Source: Chaunax sp. Z400 (lineage: Eukaryota > Chordata > Actinopteri > Lophiiformes > Chaunacidae). Taken from it: a DNA stretch of 64,000 bases. Positions 12,040-39,099 of this stretch are shown here, piece by piece; positions within the stretch are counted from its first letter, which is position 1; each line of letters begins with the position of its first letter. The notes under the pieces are model-generated. The model ran no database searches, had not been told where the DNA came from, and saw only the letters and a program-made list of their open reading frames with translations. Location of the stretch: positions 668,001 to 732,000 of the forward strand of contig CM075193.1 of the NCBI GenBank assembly GCA_037577475.1, read 5' to 3'. A program made the translations under genes and the position numbers.

Positions 12040-15000
12040 CTACCGAGGCCACACTGATGCAGCCGGGATCTGATCAGGATGTCTGACAGCTGGGAACTGA
12101 AGGCCCAGCAGCGTGAAGTCCTGATTGACAGGGACACTGTTTTCATCACACAGGAAGTGGCTCCGGATAGTGATGGTGAAGATTTTTCTTGGGAGGGAGA
12201 GGAGGGTCTGGATCCTCTCTGCTGCTACCTGGATGTGCTTCACATCAGAACCTGGAGCTGAGAGTCAGACAGGTGAAAGCCCGTTGAGATGACTGTAAAC
12301 TCAGATTTAAAAAAGCAGGAAGTATGAAGTAAAAACATGACACAGGAAAACTTTCAAAATAAAGCAGAAAACCAGGAAACCTAAACCATCAGACCCTAAC
12401 CCTAATGTCCCCTAACCCAGGGGACATTTATTTGCATTTAGTACTTTCACTCTGAATACATGTGGTACATTTGTATATACAGCACTTACATACGTTTAAA
12501 AACATTTTCTATGCAGTACTTTTACTTGTCACAGTGCATTTTCACACTTTTACTTTTACAGATATGAAGGATGTGAATACAGTTTGTGTCTCACCTGAAT
12601 TCCTGTGGAGTTTATCGGGTGGAGCTTTGAGGATCTGCTGCAGAGGAACAGGAGGAACCTGAATACAAGCCTGACTGCTGCCCTGCCCACTCACTGTCAG
12701 CACACCTGGCCTGAAACACACAGAACAAGTAATTATGGACTTTTTGAGTTTAAGGGCTGATCTCTAATCCAACTTTAAGACACAGTGGTCCCACCTACCA
12801 GCAAAATTTAAAATGATCAAATGCTGCTTTCACTCCCAAATTGATTGACATTTCTTATTAATATGAGAAAGTCTAAACCATCAATGTTTCCTTAAAACAC
12901 AAAATAGTTATTTTATCATTTTTACACTTAAAAAAAAAAATTTCCCTGAAATGTGTGAAATTTACCATCATCATCATTAAGTAATTTTATTTATTTATTT
13001 GTCATTTTAATTGTAACATAATTCATATGTTAAATCCAGCCCATTTACCTATTAATAAATTAAATATCAAAATTAATTTTGCAATTACTAGCAATTAATA
13101 TTGTTCAATCTAATTTTTTTTAAAGGTTTGCAATAATATAGTTTGTAAAGTTCTTCAAAAATACACATATTCTCACCAATTGAACTGCATTACACTGTTT
13201 ACTAAACCTTTAGGACAACCAGTACTATTTAGAACTGAACCCCTGGATTTATCCAGTGACTGTTGTGAACAGAGCAGCTGGCAACTAGGGAAAGACCTTT
13301 CGACAGCCTAGAAAGATAGCTGACAGGAGGGAAAGACCCCATAGGGCCTGCAGTTGGCCAGCTACCCACTGTAGGAGGAATCCGGCACAAGCAGTGCACG
13401 GGTCCCAACCATCTCCGGCCACCAATAGTCCAAGAGTATCCACGGCGCTAGCAAGAACGGGGACAGACTATCAGCCCAATGCGTGAGGCTACAACACCTG
13501 GACCAAATTAAGCTGCAGAATTGCAGTTGTGGTTGGACAGGGGTGACATCCTCTGCAGGGCGGAAGGCTGAAGGGATTGGGATGGGGGTCTCGCATCAGC
13601 CACTCTTCCTGGGCCGAGTGAGTCAAGTGAAGGTCCACAGCAGGTACAACACCACAATCTGCGGAGCATCAGTCCTCCGCCCTGTCGTGCTGTAGGAGGG
13701 CGTTTGGAGGCCTGTGGAGGACCTATAACCCAGTCTACCATGGCCTGCAAGCAGAATTTAATCTTAGGGCGAAAACAAAATTAAATGGCCATCAATGTGG
13801 AAGGGCATCACACGGGCTACTCCCCACCTTCACCCCCATCGCCACAATCCTGTCTTTGATGCTTTTGATTCTTTGGGGTTGGAACAAGCATCAAAGTCAG
13901 ATCAACCCTACAAGGCAGGGTGGTGGACAATTGGAACACCAGCTGAAGCCTGGAGGAGAAGGGCAGCGACTTCTTGCTGACCAGGAACCAATCCTGCTGA
14001 CCTGCCAACTGGAGAGTGTCGAGGTTTAGGGTCGAAACACTTGTTGAAGGTTGGTTGCCTCCTGATGACCTCCTCTCTGGGCCAAGCAATAAAATTTGGC
14101 AGTAAATTCTGCTTTTGTTTACATAGAAATAAATATCCAAACTAATGAATACAGATTGAAGTTGAAAAACATTTTCAAATAAATAAAATTAAAAATACAA
14201 TTTTAAAAATTTATGTTTGCAATAATAAAGTCATTCAATTCTTACACAAGTACACATATGTAAATATTTACTTACCAGCTACTGAACTGCATCATAATGC
14301 GTACTAAATCTGTCTTTTCATTAAATGTATAGAAAAAGAGGATTTCCTTAAATTATACGCATCATGATGATTTCAGTCGTACCTGTAGTAGCGACGTACA
14401 GCAGTGTGGGGCAGGCATGGGTAACAGGGGCAGTAGATGCCGTTGGCATCAGCATCAAGCTCGGTGGAGCAACGGCCGCAGCCAGTGTAGGTGATGTCAC
14501 CGCCGAGTGCTGCAAGAATACCATCCAGTGTTGTGGAGCTGTCCAGGACCGGCTGAGGTGCATTCTGGGAAGTTAGAGAATCCTGGAAGTGGAAGGCAGT
14601 GACCTGGACTCTGAGCTCTACGTCACCTAGAGAGACCGAAAAACAAAATGTTCCTCTCGTTCAAATAGCATTTTTTAAATCACACGTACACAGCGTTGAT
14701 ATACTTCTGGAGATCTTCAGGGTTTAATTTTTGGTCCTATACTATTTTTCACCAAACTGGTTCAGATATTCATGAGTCTTATAATTACATATCATAATCA
14801 AACAGTCTGAGATGGTAATGTCAACAGAAATCTTTAAATGTTATCCAGCAAATATTTTCTGTTTACTCTCCAGCTCAGACAGAATTAAAAAACTATTACA
14901 CATTTTTTTTCACTGCCTGAAAATGACCAGCTGGTATAAAGCAATGTGTAAGTATTTCAGCTAGCCTGCAATTCTAAAATAACCACTCTGTAAAAATGCA

Positions 15001-18000
15001 CCAAGCGATATTTGCACCTTTTTCCATGTTTATTTCAAGTAAATCTCACGGTATTAATGCTCTCAGTCTCACCGCTGTATTTCTGGGACAGCACCGTTTT
15101 GAGGTCCAACTCTAAACTGGTGCTGCTGTTTCTTGTACGATTGGGTCGTGGTTTGAAGAATTCCTGCGCATGATGGATAACAGGATCCAGAGGCCGGACG
15201 GAACTCCAGGGGGTTGAGTGCAGTTCTGGGAGGTCAGAGGTTGAACCCTCCCTCACCAGGAGGACGTGGAAGTCCCAGACGGCAGCTGAGGGAAACATTC
15301 TTTGAGATTTTGGTGAGCTGACCTTTTATCATTACTGTAAAAATGCCTGGTCTTGTGGGTGTATGTACCTCTATCTCGGTTGAAGCGAGGCAGCCAGTCC
15401 ACAGCTGCTCCCCACAGCAGCAGAGCCCCCTGCTGACCGTTCGGCTGCTCCACAGTCAGAACGGCCTTCAGTTGAACAGCTGACCTGCAGCGAGACTCCG
15501 CCTCACTCCGCCACTCTAACAACCATTTATTTAATTTAGTCTTATCTTCAAAATCAAGCAGTACATCTTATCATACCAGGTGGAGAACCACAGGGTTCCG
15601 TCCTTAAACCACTGTTGTTCTAAAATGATCGATAGTCAACTTCTATGCTGATGACCCTTCTATCAATCACACACTCACATTTTTGTGTTCGCAAAATCCA
15701 AGAAGAAACATGTTACCCATAATCCTGCTGTTATTGGCTAATTGCATAACCTACTGCATTTAAACTAGTTTAGCTAACTGTCTCAGTAGGCGTTTTCAGA
15801 CCAAGCATTAACTACTTCTTAACATAGAAATAATAAATAAAATAAGACGAGAGAACTAGTCTCTGTGTAACTGCAGAAAAGATTAACCTTTAGATGGACC
15901 AGATGATGAACCAGAGGAACCTTTTCATCATTGTAAGAACTCTGTTCAAAGAACCCTCCTGTTTGTGAGACATTTTTAGACCAAACATTTCTGGACACTC
16001 TTGAGAGGATCCTCCCACTGGGTAGCTCTTCTGAGAACTAAATTACATCAATGGCCTTTTCTCTGTTTTTATTCTCACCACCAATAGAAGGGCTGAAGTG
16101 AGGTAAACTGGACTTTGGTTGCTATGGCAACATCACTTCTGTATGACATAGAACAACAACAGTTTGACATCTGTCCATGTGTCATTTGGTGTTTTTAAGG
16201 CTACCGTTACAAACTATTGTTTGCACGGCTAACATTTTACACAGGTCTTTAAACATGAAGCTGATGGCGCTGCATTGGCTCATGTGTTCAACCAATCAAT
16301 GTGGACATCACTCAAGGTTCCACTTACAGTATGCTGGGAGAGAACCTACATAAGGAATTTTGTCAAAACAGCGAACGACATTGGTTCCGATTTCTTAGGC
16401 TGCATAATCAAAGAAAAGGGGGGGGGGGTTCTGATGGTATGTTCACACTGAATGCAAAGCCAATTTTTGACATGGTGCAACTACATACAAAGTCAATGCA
16501 AAGCCACCTCATCGTTGAGGTTCTCCAGACATCAAACATCCAGACATCAGTCATCCAGACACAGTTCCTGGAGAAGGCTGTGAAATTCACCAAGCTGTTT
16601 GCACCTCCAGATAACATTGTGAACCCGGACACAGCAGTGTTTTGTATTTTTTTTCTACGTACCTATGACTTCCACAAAAAAACACAAGGCAGCAAATGTG
16701 TTTACTTCGAACATGGTTGATGACGGAAGAAAATGGTGGAAAGAAACATTGTTGATATTGTCCTTGTTTGGTTTGCAGTTATCCTTTTCGGAGGAAAAGG
16801 GTAAATATTCACGGGTTCATGTTGTGTGTGTGACATTAGTAAATGATCCTATTGTGACATTCACCAAGTTAAGTATGGCAAACATTCGCTGGACATTTGG
16901 TGTGAACACACCATTAAACTATGAAGTTCCTTCCTATTGTTTGCACTGATGACTGAAGTGATCTGTTTATCTGACACCACCTTACCTGTGCTAATGTGTG
17001 TGTGTGTGACGCGCAGCATAGCGTGAACCAGCGTGTTGACCTTCAGTGACCTCAGGGTGGCGTAGGGGAGGCGATTCAGGTCCTGAGGGGTGCAGAGGTT
17101 CAGAGACCCCAACAGGGGGCGGCGCTCCCGAAGAAAGCCACACAGAGAGCTGAGCGAGCGAGCATTAACATTCTGAGGAACTGGAGAGAGAGAGTGAGGT
17201 CACTGTAGCCAGGTGAGGAGGCTGCTGATTGGTCGACGGTCAGGGTAAGTACCTGGTGGTGAGGTGGAGGCAATGATCTGTCCCAGATTGAGCAGTTTGC
17301 TGCTGAAGGTTGACTGCAGCACCGTCTCTCCTCTCCACCTGTCCTCATTCACCTGGAGTCCTGATCAGAGACAAAAATGGCAGCAACAACCTGGGTTGGG
17401 TACTGCCCACTTTTGAACCGTGACCCGACGGCACATTTTTTGGTGCTTTACTCTCTCTGTTATAACAAAAATGTACTTCCAGATGTGAATATGTCATCAA
17501 GTATGTTGTGTCAGCAGATGAAGAGGAGAAAGAATCTCCAACATCAACTTATTTGACTAGCTAATTAATTACACGATGATGTCATGAAGCTGTTGATGTC
17601 TTACTTAGTTTCATCATTCATGGAGGATTCAGCTCTGCATGAACGAGAGCATCACTAGCTGCAGACATGCTAATGTTAGCTGCAGGTGACTTGACCCATC
17701 AGGCCAACAGGTTCCATTTTCCATTTTCCACTTTTCATCAATATCTTTAGAGTTTGACCAGATGTTTTCTCATTGCATTCAGCTAAACAGCTCAGGTGAG
17801 TTTCTGTACCTGTGATGAGCAGAACGTCTCCAGGACTGACTGTCAATGCCCAAAATGCCGCTCGCCGCCATAGCACCACCTTCATCTCCACCCCTGATTG
17901 GTCTGTTACCACAATGGACGCCAGTGGAACAAAGGTCCCAGCAGCTGGTCCAGACTTAACCTTCAATCCAAGATTTAATCCAGAAAGTATGTAGAAGTCA

Positions 18001-19882
18001 AATAAACGAATATTTTACTGAAGCACTTCATGCACATTTCTGGTTATGAATGTGTCCCCAAAAAACACATGGAAAGTGATTTTTGCGAATCAAGTCCAGG
18101 CTACACTTGGAGGTGGTTTGAATTCAACTGGATTTCTACAGATGCTTCTTAGCCAACAAAAACTGAAAAATTCTTATGCTTCGCTCACAAGATAACACAT
18201 GACGACGCTGTCATGAGTGACAGACGTGCATCGGAGCAGCTGAGGAGAACCCATATGATAAACTGTTGTTGGTGTTTCAGCTAGAAAGCTGTGTCACCAG
18301 CGCACTTCGTTACTGATGAATACGCCATTACCAAAGCAACCTATGCAGATAGGTTGGTGATGTCTCAACATAAATCTGATGACTTACAAAAACCAAAATG
18401 ATAAGAGACTCGTTTATTTCAAACTGAAACTTATAGAGTCGGACTGGAGGGCATTTCCGAACACTCACCTTGATCTCCTTCAGGTGACAGGGGTGAACGA
18501 CCGCAACCAGAACCGAGTACCGCACCCCCTGTTTGTCGCAACAGATCAGAAGGGTGGTGGGACCTCGGAGCCCAGTGGCAGCAGTGCTGTCTGATGGTGC
18601 TGCAGATGCTTCCACCCTGAGGTTCTCTGAGATTCGAGCTTTCTTGAAATCAGGGGATTTGGAAGGGGAGGCTCGAGTGACCAAAGACTTCTGTTGCTCC
18701 TCCTGGGAGCAGAGCACTCCTTCTGTGGTGGCCTTGATGACGACACCCCTCTCCATCATCCTCGGGGTCGTGCAGGGTTGGCTGAAGAGCTCTGCGGAGG
18801 CTGCAGGTGATGGGGGTACGGGGCTGAAGAGCTCCGGAGTGCTGGACGAGACAGATGGTGGCGTTTGAGTGACTTTTGGTGGGGTATGAGGAGGCGGGCT
18901 GGTTGCTGATTGGATGCCTCTCAGGATTAAAGCCTGACTCAGAGTCCAGGTGGTGAGGTACTGAGTCTGAGTAGACAGAGGAGGGGTAGCTGGAGCCTGC
19001 TGGTCTTTAGATGGTTGCTCTGGTTCTGATTGAGCTGCAGGGAAACAACTGTCCAGATACTCACAAACAGAAACTGAACACTCATCTTCCTTCCCTGGAT
19101 TTGACTCTTCGTCTGGATTCAGAAATCTTCCTGCAGGTCTCTGATCTCCAGAGCAGAGATCTTCCTTATCTGACGTAAAGTTGCAGCCAGATCCTGCTCG
19201 TCTTTGCCGTCCTTGTGATTCCTCAGTGGTTCGGTCAGAGTTTGAGTCTTCCTGATCAGTATTCATTTCTTCATCCTGCCTTCGTGGATTTGATCGATGA
19301 GGTTCTGTGTTCTCCCTGCTGGTTCTTCTATCCGCTGATGACATAATTGCTTCACTTCCATCTTCGTCTGAAAAATGAGCAAACAAGATAAGATTCTAAG
19401 ATAACCTTATCTTATCTTAGAAGACAGGTGCAGACACACCTGGTTTTTAAATGGAATAGGAGGTGACATCTGATTGGTTTAATTCATGCTGCACCCAAAG
19501 CATACCTATGAGGACTAAATAAAATGCCTTTGTGTTTGTGCCTTACTTTATACCCAAATTATGCGCCGTTCAACCAGTAAAATGGAGCTGGACACACCCA
19601 AAGTTAACTGTAAACCATGAGATCATTTAGATAATTTAAATAGGACCCAAATGAGCTAAAATCTTTTCTTTTTTTTAAATGCAGGTCCCTGAACGCCTCA
19701 CCTGTTGCTGGCCTCAGTTGTCCATCCTGCCAAGTGAGCTCCAGGTGTCTCCAGTTGGGAGGGGGCCACTGCTTGCCCTCCAGCCCAGCTCCAGACAACA
19801 GGGCTGTGCCAGAGGAGAGAGGAGGAGCCCCCAGGAAGACGTGAATCTTTGGCCGCTCACACATGTCGTCTGCTGGGGACAT
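12040..19882 (-). CDS. shld2: Shieldin complex subunit 2
   Basis: Shieldin acts with REV7, SHLD1 and SHLD3 downstream of 53BP1-RIF1 to protect DNA ends from resection. Ten exons join without phase conflict: 19882-19702, 19367-18469, 17960-17810, 17360-17253, 17180-16986, 15515-15369, 15285-15073, 14626-14383, 12710-12595, 12257-12040. They give 823 residues, close to the human length as I recall it. Residues 12-18 (HVFLGAP) match the conserved SHLD3-REV7-binding N-terminus. Exon 2 codes for a long disordered linker with a conserved LTTWTLSQALILRG. Residues 359-823 carry the OB folds (AAFWALTVSPGD, GETVLQSTFSSKLLNLG). A zinc-ribbon-like set of cysteines is at 681, 684, 697, 699 and 702. A splice acceptor at 19900-19901 before the ATG implies a non-coding first exon upstream. 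The gene is head-to-head with glud1. Confidence 0.95.
13255..14100. repeat. GC-richer block in a shld2 intron, probable decayed mobile element
   Basis: Intron 9 of shld2 is AT-rich except for this block, whose composition changes abruptly at both ends. It carries open stretches of 60-107 codons on both strands, none with a motif I can place, and nothing matches shld2. A relic of a retroelement or other insertion is the simplest reading. I cannot name a family. Confidence 0.4.
15890..16370. repeat. Interspersed repeat 'GGTTCC...GAGAACCTAC', copy 1
   Basis: The stretch contains TTGGCTCATGTGTTCAACCA, AAGGTTCCAC and GGGAGAGAACCTAC. A second copy at 31290-31510 has GTTCATGTGTTCAACCAATC and GGAGAGAACCTAC, and a third, more diverged, lies at 62860-63170. 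The members are tens of kilobases apart, so this is a dispersed rather than tandem family. Class unknown. Confidence 0.6.
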
Positions 19883-20044
19883 AATTATGGAGGCTGACTC
19901 TAGACAAAATCATTAACAGTTTAAGATGTCTGACGTGGGATGTTTTAAATCTATTTCTTATGAGCTAAATGTTTATCTTATCCTCTTACCTGACATGATA
20001 CCTCTATTTTACTGTTCTCATTTTGAGATGAAACAACAGCCAAG

Positions 20045-20110
20045 TAGCTTAACTTAGCATAAAGACTGGAAGCAGGGGGAAACAGCTAGCCTGGCTCTGC
20101 CAAAGCAGCT
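20045..20110 (+). repeat. Interspersed repeat 'TTAGCATAAAGACTGGAAGC'
   Basis: This word followed by AGGGGGAAACAGCTAGCCTG is one of the commonest short dispersed repeats I know from spiny-rayed fishes. Related copies in the window are at 9795-9865, 29530-29620 and, on the other strand, about 41700-41790. It supports the teleost assignment. Confidence 0.7.
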
Positions 20111-20429
20111 CAAGAGCTCACTTTGATAAGGACAACTGAGGTTCTGAATGTTTTTGCTCTCATTCACTGTAGAAAACGTCTATTGTTGGTGTTTGTACGA
20201 TTTAACTCAACCGAGTCATCGGCACAAACAGTTCACGATGAGGAGGCAGAGCATGGATCCATCATGTGTTTCAGAGCTGGGAACAACAACCAGGTAGAGC
20301 TGCTCCACCAATCAGACGGCAGGACGCTGGGGTAGGTGGCGGTGTTGATCAGCTCGGGGCCTTTAAATTCAAACATGAAGGAGTATCAGACTGGAGAATG
20401 AATATGATATTTTATAGATGTAAGTACTG

Positions 20430-20880
20430 ATATATCTCTGATATTTTTTTGTATATTTTACGACTATTATTTTTAACGTTTGTATATTTTGCTAGTATTT
20501 TATTTTTATATTTTACTGCTATTCTGTTTTTATGTATATTGTACTACTATTATTTTTTATATTTTCTGCTATTATTTTCAATGTTTCTGTATATTTTACT
20601 AGTGTTATTTTTGTATATTTTACTGCTATTATTTTTAATGTTTTTTGTATATGTCTCTCGTATTTTTTATATATTACTGCTATCATTTCTTATGTTTTTT
20701 GTATATTTTACTAGTATTTTTTGGGGTATATTTTACTGCTATTATTTTTAATCTTTTTGTATTTTTTACTTGTACTATTTTTTGTATACTGTATTTTACT
20801 GCTATTATTTCTGAATATTAGTGATTTATGTAATATAATATTAGTGATAATATTTCTGAATTTTTTTGTGATATTTTACA
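20430..20880. repeat. AT-rich degenerate tandem array (TATTTTACTGCTATTATTTTTAAT units)
   Basis: Words such as GTATATTTTACTAGTATT and TTTTACTGCTATTATTTTTA recur about every 40-60 bases for 450 bases, with drifting spacing. Long Tyr/Leu/Phe-rich open frames arise from this composition. It lies between shld2 and glud1, upstream of both coding starts. Confidence 0.75.
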
Positions 20881-21229
20881 AATATAAAGTTTTTTCACCT
20901 GTGTGGACTCCTGCTGTGTCATTCTTCACAGGCTGAACTCATACATTCCTCCCTCTCTGTCAGTCAGTTTCTCTTTTCTTTGTCCACCTGCTGCTGTCCA
21001 TCAGCTGGATGCCATCATCCTGCCTGAACTTACATCATCCAGTTCATCACGTCAGAAGACATCCACAGACCAACTGGACCTACCTGGTCAGCATCCTTCA
21101 TTTTCAGCTGCTTTATTTGTAACTGCTGGAAACTAATTCAATTAACTTTGAAAGCTAAGCTAATAACCAGGGTAGCAATGCAAATATCAGCTCACGCCCC
21201 CTAGAGCCTGCAGTGTTCATTACATATGG

Positions 21230-21590
21230 GGATGTAGTTGTACTGCGATCTTTTACTACGCTAAAAGTATTGTAGAAGTGTAGAAATACTCAGAAATGAA
21301 ACTTAAATACTCAGAAATGAAACTTCAAAATATTACTGATGTAAAAGCGCAAAACTATTAGCATCAAAACACTTAAAGTACTGAAAGTAAAGGTACTCAT
21401 GGCCCAATACTATTGGATTATAATTATTGATGCACTGAAATAATTGTAATGGATTAAAAACGTTCAGTGTTGTAGTTTAGAGTATAAAAGTTACAAAAAA
21501 TGGAAAGTTAAAACTACTTAAACAATATATTTGTAGTAATGGTAAATGTACTTAGTTACATTCCACCACTGTAATGGAGTACTGTATTAA
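21230..21590 (-). repeat. 'AGTACTTTTACTTGAGTA' type interspersed repeat, reverse copy
   Basis: Words such as AAAGTACTGAAAGTAAAGGTAC and GTAAATGTACTTAGTTACATTC belong to a repeat that is extremely common in percomorph fish introns. A forward copy occurs at 23105-23390 and shorter traces at 11311-11350 and 12440-12560. Class unknown to me. Confidence 0.6.
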
Positions 21591-21689
21591 GTTCCTCATT
21601 TAATGACTGTCGAGACTAAATTTAGAAAAGACATTTAAACACACACACACAGAGTTTATGTTTCACTGTATCAGCTGAGTCCATCTAAT

Positions 21690-21745
21690 GTGATTTGACG
21701 AGGCGCGCTCCCGAGATGGTAACGTGAACCCGCTTCAGGAGGAAG
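21690..21745. promoter_or_regulatory. Small CpG cluster between shld2 and glud1, possible shld2 first exon
   Basis: An isolated patch with several CpG and a reversed ETS-like ACTTCCTCC stands out from AT-rich surroundings. shld2 needs a non-coding first exon upstream of the acceptor at 19900, so this patch is one candidate for its promoter or first exon. Another is around 20280-20340, which carries an inverted CCAAT box. Neither is proven. Confidence 0.2.
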
Positions 21746-22384
21746 TTAAATGCTGTCAAAACTATTTACTTTCAAAATAAAAGCACTGACTCTTTCTTAT
21801 CAGTTGTTTCAAATTAAACTTCTTCTCTTAGGTTAAAAAAATTACATGATGATTTAGAGTCTACTATCTAATATGATTAGATATTTTTCTTCCTATAATG
21901 ATACAAATGTATGCATTAGGCTACAATTTATTTGTGTTACATGCATGATATATAGAGAGTACTGCTGTACTGGGCAACCATTCCCACAGGAGAGCAAGGC
22001 CCAAGATGAGATCCCATAGGTATTTCTTTCATTTCTCCTATACACAAATGATTAAGATGATAAGATGATTAAGGTGACACTAACAGCTAATTTATGTCTT
22101 ACTCTGATCCAAACAAGTGATCTCAAATAATTAAGTCTGCTGAACATAAGATCTCATCCACTACTTTCATTTCTCTCATTTTTATTTGAATTCAATATTC
22201 AGTTTACTTACTTCAGTCTCAAAAATACAATATCTCTGTATCTAATATTTTCTCCTTTTTTTTAGGAGCAACATTTGGGATTAATGTGATCTAAAAGATG
22301 TTGGCGCAGTTTTATGTTTCCGTAAACCTAATAGAAACAATTTTGTAGATAAGTGCTAAAGTTCAGCTAGCATACACGACGTTT

Positions 22385-22618
22385 TCTACACAATACGGTA
22401 ATTTAAGGGGTCTCGTGTCATTTCGTGTTACCGTAAATACGCAGCAGTCTCGCGGGCGCGCAGCGGTAGTTGAACAGGAAGGGGTGGCCGAAAGGAGGAG
22501 CTGCTGCTGAACAAGTTTCTGTTTTCCCCGCTACGTTTCCTAGTTTTTCCCCACAGTCTCCATCTCCACCGCGGGCCACGCTTCTCCTCCGGACGGTTAA
22601 CTTCTTCCAATCCCAGAA
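22385..22618 (+). promoter_or_regulatory. glud1 promoter and 5' UTR region (CpG-rich)
   Basis: CpG density rises sharply from about 22425 and stays high through exon 1, unlike the AT-rich DNA upstream. No TATA box is seen at a suitable place. This is the usual look of a TATA-less housekeeping promoter, which fits a mitochondrial enzyme. The transcription start cannot be fixed from sequence. Confidence 0.5.
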
Positions 22619-36586
<13,968 letters not shown>

Positions 36587-36596
36587 GCTGTCTCTA

Positions 36597-36660
36597 CCTG
36601 TCTGTTACTTGTCTGTCTGTCTGTTACTTGTCTATCTGTCTGTTACCCGTCTGTCTTCCG
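36597..36660 (+). repeat. CTGT-rich simple repeat just after the glud1 stop codon
   Basis: CTGTCTGTTACTTGT-type units repeat three or four times beginning 11 bases after the stop, so they are in the 3' UTR. Confidence 0.8.
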
Positions 36661-37766
36661 TAGATGTCTTCTACACTTGTCAGTCAGACTCCAGCAGCGT
36701 TTACAGCTGATTTCCCAGCAGCAGAATGAAAGAGGAGTCTGAATCACTCTCTCTCTTGTCTTTCGTCATGTTCATTCCTTCTTCAATATGTCTGTTTACT
36801 TTTTTGTTCCTCTGCCTCTCCTCCAGTTTCAGCTTTAAAACAGCTGAATCGCTACCATGCTGCTTTTTACACATATGAGCTCAAATATATCCAAACATAT
36901 AAACCATACACTGGAGAGAAACGTGTGGCCAAAGGTATGTGGCACAAACTTTAGCATCCTTTTGTTCTTTTTTTGAAATGATTAGTGGATCAAATGAGAC
37001 ACTCCCAACCTGAGGCTCTTCAAATTAACAGGATTATCTTTTATTTTGTGAATTATTGGCTAATTTGAGTCATTTCAGGTCTAGAAAAATATCTTTTGTC
37101 AAACGAATGCAGAGTAAAAGTAAACATAAAAACTTTGATATGATGAAAACGTCATTAATACTGATTCTCTTTTTCATGATGGTAAATTAATCAGTTTGGG
37201 TTTTGAACTGGCTGGTCGTTGAATGAGACATTTCAGGACGTCATTTTGAATTATTAAAGGCATTTTTCACAATCTAACATAAATGATCAGGATTGGTTTA
37301 ATAAGATCCATAAATTGTGAAAAATGTCCACTAAACACACAAGACTGGCAACAGAATGAACTCCCAGTATGATTGTAACTAAACACTGGATTTATTAGGA
37401 AGAACCAACAATTCTTAACTAATCGACCGTTTACTGTCTTCAAAGGTGTCGAGTTTTGTTCATTCAATATCCAAACAAGTCGTCTCTTTATTATCAGAGA
37501 CAAAATATTTATGCTTTAAAAATAAAATTATAAAAATGACCAATTTTCTTTCAATCTGCGGATCCAGTGCTTTGGTGTTTTGGATTAAACCAATGTTCTC
37601 CTGGGTGTCCACATAGTTTTGGCCACATGTTAGTCTCCAGATTAAGTGCTTGTATAGATTTCTTATTTTTAAATATGACGCAGTACACATGTGCCTCAGG
37701 ATGTATTAAAGGACCATTCTTGTGTTTTTGTGTGTTTTATTTCCATTAGTAAAATTTTTGATTGGA

Positions 37767-37772
37767 AATAAA
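37767..37772 (+). terminator. Candidate glud1 poly(A) signal, proximal
   Basis: AATAAA about 1.18 kb after the stop codon. A second one lies at 38499. I cannot tell which is used; alternative 3' ends are possible. Confidence 0.4.
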
Positions 37773-38498
37773 CACTACAGAATCCTTTCAGCTGTTAAAA
37801 CGAGCTAATGTTTTGCTTAAAACATGCCAAAAACCTCTGGAATGATCCTTTAACTGTTAGCCTCTTATGCTAGCAGACACATTTAGCTTCTTGTTTAGCT
37901 TCCAGCTAGAAATCAGTCAATATGGAGTTGACCTTAAACCAAAACTGCCCGTGAAAGTAAGCTGTTTTTTTCCTCTCAGGTCTGTCGCTAATGCTAATCT
38001 ATGCAGTTAAAATGAGCACCATTAGCAGGACTTGATGCAGCATCCTGAAGACGCTCGACGAGCAATCTTCTGCATCAGACCAAAGTTAAAATGCAAACTG
38101 GCAGCGTGACTTAGAAGCTCACAGCACGACTGCTAGCCGGTTAGCATGCTGTCTGTACAGTCACAAACGTTTTATGATTAAGTTTAAATATACTGTAGAT
38201 TCTGAAAAGAGCTCACATACTGTCATATATCTGAGATTTAAGTTTGTATTTTCTTGTCTGATGCTGAACGTTCTGCTCTAAACCTGCTCGAAATAACTAT
38301 GCAAAGTTTACACACTGTTAACTCATGTCCCAGTCCCCCCCGCCCAGGGGCCACAGACTGGTCAAACTGGTCACCACACAAATGAAAGCAGGCTGCGTCA
38401 CCTTCACCTCAAACCTGGTCGAAGTTAATTCTGTCTGATTTAAACTGCTTTGAGATTCTGTGTGAGGGACTTTATACACACATTTTGTTAATAAGCCA

Positions 38499-38504
38499 AA
38501 TAAA
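38499..38504 (+). terminator. Candidate glud1 poly(A) signal, distal
   Basis: AATAAA about 1.9 kb after the stop codon, followed by T/G-rich sequence at 38521-38575 that suits a downstream element. Confidence 0.5.
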
Positions 38505-39099
38505 GAATAGAAAAGGAAAAAACTGTTTTTGTATGATTTCATGAAATCTTTATTCAGTTTTCTGGTTTTGTCAAATTGCAACGGTTTTACATTTTAATCT
38601 CCTTCAACAACAGATGTTTCAGGTTCTGACTATAATTAGTTTAGTTTCCAACAATGTAGGTATAAATATAAAAATGTGATGATTATGATGATGGCACTGA
38701 CATAAGCTTAGACTTCCAGAACCAATATCACAACTATGGTACAAAGTGAAAATTCTGATATGTGACGACAAAATGAAATCTCATAACTTAAATGATTAAA
38801 TAACAAGTCAGACTTTTTATGAAGATTTTATGTTTAATAAATTTAATATGTTTTATCTATAAAGACTCAGATGTTTTAGATATTTTGTTGCAATTTATTA
38901 TAATTAATTGACAAACAGTTTAACAATATAAATGATTTATTGTTCTAATGATCAGCTGCTGATAAGATTCTAAATTTAATAGAATTTAATTCAAAAATAT
39001 TATTAAGCAAATTCACGGAACAGTGCAGCCATATTATTTTTGTTTCTAGTATTGATTTTTAGCTTGTTTTGTTTTTTCCCCGTTTTTGTCTCGTGGGCT

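Noticed and set aside
12394..12426. Telomere-like CCCTAACCCTAA next to a small inverted repeat TGTCCCC/GGGGACA
   Set aside because: Only two telomeric units are present, too few for an interstitial telomere, and the 7-bp stem can arise by chance.
16301..16720. 139-codon plus-strand frame in a shld2 intron
   Set aside because: It starts in a dispersed repeat, includes a run of nine Gs, and shows no family motif or splice sites.
20449..20751. 100-codon Leu/Phe/Tyr-rich frame resembling a membrane protein
   Set aside because: It lies in an AT-rich degenerate repeat; TTT, TAT and TTA codons arise from composition.
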